Under the pieces are notes generated by a model that worked only from the letters and a program-made list of their open reading frames with translations, ran no database searches and was not told the origin of the DNA. Of a DNA stretch of 64,000 bases, positions 60,101 through 64,000 are shown piece by piece. Origin of the DNA: Ligustrum vulgare. Its lineage: Eukaryota; Streptophyta; Magnoliopsida; Lamiales; Oleaceae. Position numbers and translations under genes: made by a program. The stretch's first letter is position 1. Each line of letters begins with the position of its first letter. The stretch lies in assembly GCA_963555705.1 (NCBI GenBank), contig OY743183.1, positions 47,605,466-47,669,465 of the forward strand, in the 5' to 3' direction.

Positions 60101-60416
60101 ATAATTATTATATATAATGGAACCTCTCATGCTTACATATATTTTCTTAATTTCAATAATAAAAATAATTTTTTGTATAAATAAATATTGGGATAACATT
60201 GAATTAAGTACTTGGACTTAATATACTTTAAATCAAGAGAATGGAGATATTTTTAGAATTTCGGAATTTAATTTAAAATCGAACGATCTCGATTATTTCT
60301 TGACTTGGCTATACGAATACGTCGCGGCGTTAACTTAATAAAAATGGGTGAAATAGTAGCGACACGATTTTCTATTAAAATAATTATTAATCGCGTAAAA
60401 ATTCTTGGTCGCTACA

Positions 60417-61403
60417 AACTTACCCCCTTAAAATAATTTCGTCCTCGAAATTAAACTTACTTGATCTTATGATTTCTGAACACTTAATCAGAATCTCTTC
60501 TCTTCTTCTCTTAGGTAGTATCATTGCTACTATATTTAACCCACTGGACTTTGACTAAATGCATATCTTTGTTTTTCTTAAAAACATGGACTTTTCTATC
60601 AATAATAGACATATGTGTCTACTCATAAATTCTGACTCAAAAGGAAAATTCCCAATCGTATGTGATATTTCATCATGTCTTGTAGTACTCATGTAACCTG
60701 TCACTTATCATCGTATCATGTGACCTCAAATATTCGTATTAATATCTCTAAAATTTCAATAAATCTTTACTAACATATCATACCATAATAATTAGTCATT
60801 TCTTCTTATCACCAAATATCCCAAAGTAAATAAAATGGTTACCTGAATATTCCCTATGTAATATATCCAAACATATTATTCATCAATCAACATAATATCA
60901 TCAGCTTATCTTTTCCCATATTTGTAACCAAAACGTTCTGCAAAATTCAAATAAATAATTAGCTCCCAAATAACTAAAATTCTTCACTTAATTGTCACAA
61001 CATTTCCCGCAAGGTATTTCTTTCACTTGTACATACTTATGAATTCTGATTCGATACGGTCCTTATTTCACTTTCACGTATTCCCGTATCATCACACCAT
61101 ACCTTAATTACTTATTATTATACCAAAAATATCAGTACCAAATCCAAGAAAATATTCTGTATCTCAAATCCCGTCATCATCAAATCTTCCTTTTATCAAG
61201 AAAGTAAACGGCGCATAAACCCTTGTTCCCTCTTTTCCATTATTCTATTCCGCGCTTTCTTGCTGGAATCAATATCACGCGGATTCCCTCCGATCCTTAA
61301 TGCTTTTAAATAGTTCATGCTGGGAAGAGGTTAGATCCATCAAAAACATGGATATCATTCTTACAAACATTCGCAAGTATTATTCCAGTCTTCCAATGAA
61401 TGA
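60417..61403 (-). other. Internal 3' edge of the gypsy element, otherwise no gene recognised
   Basis: Apart from the pol-terminal remnant at 60452-60420 on the minus strand I recognise no chromodomain, integrase or other domain. The rest is AT-rich and without open frames. Confidence 0.45.
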
Positions 61404-61760
61404 TCTGAGGAAAATTTATCGAATAAGACTCGAAAGATTGAGGTTGCTGATGGCTTTATAGCCCTGCCCGGAGGTTTTGGTACCTTAGAAGAAATCTTTA
61501 ACATTACCTCGTGGGCTCAACTAGGTCTCCATACTAAGCCTATTGGGCTTCTGAATGTTAACAATTTCTTTGATGGTTTGTTAACCTTTCTTGATTATGC
61601 TGTGGAACAGGGATTCATCTCTCCATTTTCCAGAAGGCTCCTTATTTCTGCTCCTACTATTGATGAACTACTGGATAAGCTGCAGTCATATATCTCAATA
61701 CAAGATCCAGCAGGGGTTAAGATAGATTGGTCGCAAGGAAGGGGAATCAAGCGAAAATGA
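61404..61760 (+). pseudogene. LOG / lysine-decarboxylase-like (TIGR00730) gene fragment, intronless
   Basis: An open frame from after a TGA at 61401 to TGA at 61758-61760 lacks its own start codon at the homologous position. From about 61431 it reads RKIEVADGFIALPGGFGTLE, then EIFNITSWAQLGLHTKPIGL, LNVNNFFDGLL and GFISPFSRRLLISAPTIDEL. The PGGFGTLEE motif (61467-61493) is the phosphate/ribose-binding signature of cytokinin-activating LOG enzymes. The form seems closer to the less-studied plant 'lysine decarboxylase family' branch than to LOG1-9, but I am unsure. Only the C-terminal half remains, and it has no introns although plant genes of this family have several. It is likely a retroposed or element-captured fragment. 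The frame is still clean, so the event is fairly recent. Confidence 0.8.
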
Positions 61761-61799
61761 AGTCCGGTTAATGTAAACTTAACTTTATGAATCTTAGAA

Positions 61800-62020
61800 T
61801 AGGTGGGGGTAGAGTACGGAGTATTCTTACTCTCGAGACACCCCTCTAATTTCCTAGGATTTCCTTAATGTTTAAATCTTGTGTGTACCTCAAAGGTTCC
61901 AGGTGGTAGATTACGGAGTATTCTTACTCTCGAAACACACCTCTTTGAAGGTTTCTTTATTTCCTCAAAAGGTCAGAGGTGGTAGGATACGGCTACTCCG
62001 GAAACACATCTCTCAATTTG
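61800..62020. repeat. Three diverged tandem copies of a 75-100 bp unit
   Basis: Each copy contains 'ggtgg..tagagtacgg' then AGTATTCTTACTCTCGA and 'aacacacctct'. The copies lie near 61801, 61902 and 61978, just downstream of the LOG-like fragment. The block GAGTATTCTTACTC is nearly palindromic. Confidence 0.7.
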
Positions 62021-62957
62021 AGGAATTTCCCATGTTGCTTTCTTTTGCTTTTGCGTGTTTCATGTATTTCTTTTCCAGTGTGACTCTTTGTATGTTCTCC
62101 TTATGAGAAAATAATAAAATCTCTGCTATCATCTACTAAATCTCGTTTGTGATGTAAATGAACTTGCATGTCTAACCTTAATTCCTTTAGTGGATGCTTA
62201 TCATATCATGCTCTTAATTCCAAATGATAAAATTCTGGACAAAGTCTCCCTTGTAATTTGGACTTATCCCAAACCATAAGCATACTTCATAACTCACAAT
62301 AATAAATAACTCCACATTTGATCACAACGATCTAAAAATATTGAAAACGATTCCAACACTTCAATATCATCAAAAAATATCCCATAATTCAATTCATAAT
62401 TCCTCAACATAACAATTTCAAATCATATTTTTCAATATCACAATATCACTTCCTTCCATACCTTAATTGGCTCAAAAGATTACTCATACTTATATTTATA
62501 AGTCATAAATCATATTCCCAAAATTTAATCACAAGGCCAAAGTTCATAATAAATTTCTCTTCAATATAGAGGCATAATTCACTTACTCAACATAATATCC
62601 ATTACTTAATTCCCAATAACCAAATCTTTAAATCTCTAACTTCATGATGCTTCTCATAAAAGTCTCATTAAAACCACTTATAATCTTAACATCTCATAAA
62701 ACTTCATAAAATTGGCTCGCTATTTCTCATTAAATCTAAATGATAGATAATCTGAACATATTTCTAATCATTTCTGTTGACTTCTCATACTTAGTGCCAT
62801 GTCTAAAATCAATTATGCAAAGTCCATTTAAGGTTCATCATTTCTAAACTCAAGGACAATAATTATTTTGAAAATCATTCTTAAGTCATATTATTCCCAT
62901 TATGCTCAACACCCGTTCTCTTTCTTTCTTTTCTTTCCGAATTTTTTTTTTTTCAGA
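62021..62957. other. No gene seen
   Basis: AT-rich, with many short 'cataat' and 'cttcataa' phrases but no domain, no terminal repeats and no clear tandem unit. It is probably the interior of a decayed element. Confidence 0.45.
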
Positions 62958-63140
62958 ATTGAAACTTGAAGAGTGGTACCAATAATCATCCACAGTTTTT
63001 CCTTGCTTTTAAGCAAAGGTAGTGATAAAGGGATAAATTATTGAACCGAAAATTGAAACTTGAAGAGGAAGTACTAATAACCATCCACAGTTTTTCCCTT
63101 GTTTTTACACAAAGGTAGTGATAAAGGGATAAATTATTGT
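62958..63140. repeat. 94-bp tandem duplication
   Basis: The unit beginning ATTGAAACTTGAAGAG at 62958 recurs at 63052. Both copies contain 'atccacagtttttcc' and end with AAGGGATAAATTATTG. Identity is high but not perfect. Confidence 0.88.
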
Positions 63141-63786
63141 ACGAATTCATTATTAATTTTGTTTGTTTAATATATTATTCCATATATTTTGGGCAAAAGT
63201 TACAACCCAACTTAATTTCTAATTGAGTCAATCTTACTAAGCTTAATATGAACCAAAATTCATATCAATATCCTCTATGTCTCATGATTCTACATAAAAA
63301 GGAATAAATTAAAATTCAGGCTTCTATCAATTCATATCATACTCAACATGTATATTTCACTTAAAGATTCATAACATATGAAGATTTCATACTTAACATG
63401 TCTTAATAAAATCGTAAATGACTTGCAAAGCATATAACATACCTGGTTCGAGGAGTCAATACGTGGAGAGTGACATAGTAGAGTGATGAGTTAAAATATT
63501 TCATATAATCTTATTTTCCTTTAATCAACAATAATTTAATGTGGTTGTATCCAAATCAACATTTTCTTGAATCATAATTCCTAATTAATCACAGTCTTCA
63601 AAACAAATCCAATATCGATATAGTAATTATCTCCCCATCAATAATTAAAAACTTAACCCAAATAAAATTTATCGTCAAATCTTATTTTTCCTTTAGTCCC
63701 CGAACTTCTAGAAATTTATCAAAGACATCAATATAAACATCATATCACTAACTAATTATATTCCATAAAATTTTCAGGACATTACA
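63141..63786 (-). mobile_element. Edge of a second minus-strand gypsy LTR, ending at 63786
   Basis: On the minus strand the LTR begins TGTAATGTCCTGAAAATTTT at 63786. The sequence just outside (63787-63823) is a decayed counterpart of the pol terminus at 60417-60452. The two read 'aattt..aggac.aaatt..ttttaag' on the minus strand. The left end of the LTR was not found, so the start given here is only a placeholder. Confidence 0.5.
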
Positions 63787-63823
63787 AACTCCCTTGCTTA
63801 AAATGAATTTTGTCCTTGAAATT

Positions 63824-64000
63824 CGCACATCAAATTTCATCATGCTTTTCAAAATCATAACCATACTTGACATGTGAAAATTCAACTTTTTTTTTTTTAT
63901 TTTTATAATGAATAGTGATTTCGTTCACTGTTCATCATGAATAGCACGTCGTTTTACTGTTCACGTGAATAGTGATTTTTTTTTTTTTTTTTTTTTTTTT
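63824..64000. other. No gene seen; homopolymer at window end
   Basis: Contains repeated GAATAGTGATTT and 'ttactgttcac' phrases and ends in a T run of 26 bases at 63975-64000. It is probably retroelement interior or LTR sequence. Confidence 0.5.

Larger units (their letters stand above)
58061..60416 (-). mobile_element. Gypsy LTR (2356 bp, minus strand) inserted in the copia element
   Basis: On the plus strand it runs from TGTGACGACCCGAATT to TTGGTCGCTACA. On the minus strand it starts TGTAGCGACC and ends GGTCGTCACA. Just outside at 60417-60452 the minus strand reads a sequence encoding NFEDEIILRG then stop, the usual end of pol in plant chromovirus-type gypsy elements, with GGGGG as polypurine tract. 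This is therefore the 3' LTR of a minus-strand gypsy element. The matching 5' LTR was not found before 64000. It contains the 49-bp and 71-bp arrays. A TATA-like block and the function as promoter were not resolved. Confidence 0.75.

Overview
The window is nuclear DNA from a flowering plant, most likely a eudicot. It is AT-rich and dominated by transposable elements. It holds one convincing intact gene with GT-AG introns, a Ty1-copia element with the plant initiator-tRNA primer site, tRNA-derived SINEs, Helitrons, MITEs and a decayed insert of plastid ribosomal DNA. I cannot name the species from sequence alone.

Layout. 1-7000: intergenic DNA with a small MITE, an intronless pseudogene fragment of a NicO/high-affinity nickel-transport family protein (minus strand, about 3770-4250) and a degenerate inverted repeat. 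7030-15425: the one real gene, a hybrid histidine kinase orthologous to Arabidopsis AHK5 (CKI2). I resolved it into 12 coding exons that join in frame to 1016 residues, with phospho-acceptor His380, the ATP-binding boxes and receiver Asp917 all present. 15430-19786: intergenic DNA with a Tourist-like MITE, two SINE candidates and a possible C-terminal gene scrap. 19787-28283: a decayed Ty3-gypsy element, probably Tat-like. It has a 677-bp 5' LTR, three tandem-repeat arrays, an integrase remnant, a spliced antisense gene and a truncated 3' LTR. A 1.5-kb solo LTR with a perfect GGATG duplication sits inside the antisense gene. 28284-30726: nothing recognised.

30727-49451: about 19 kb of Helitrons, all on the minus strand, nested and head to tail. 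Two copies (A and B) carry the same fused protein remnant, in which the Helitron N-terminal domain joins the helicase C-terminus through one shared internal deletion, and the same hAT-type MITE. They are therefore copies of one deletion derivative. 49452-56300: intergenic DNA with a plastid 23S rRNA fragment, a 1374-bp fold-back element with 9-bp target duplications and a partial copy of the same LTR family as the solo LTR.

56300-64000: a Ty1-copia 5' end (probably Ale/Retrofit group) interrupted within its pre-integrase domain by a 2.36-kb minus-strand gypsy LTR. That LTR contains a 49-bp satellite with higher-order structure and a 71-bp array. Further right are an intronless fragment of a LOG/lysine-decarboxylase-like gene and the edge of a second minus-strand gypsy LTR.

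The gene is a functional signalling component; nearly everything else is repeat biology. The strongest items for follow-up are the Helitron deletion family and array, the spliced antisense gene in the gypsy element, the satellite inside an LTR, and the fold-back element as a possible small-RNA source.
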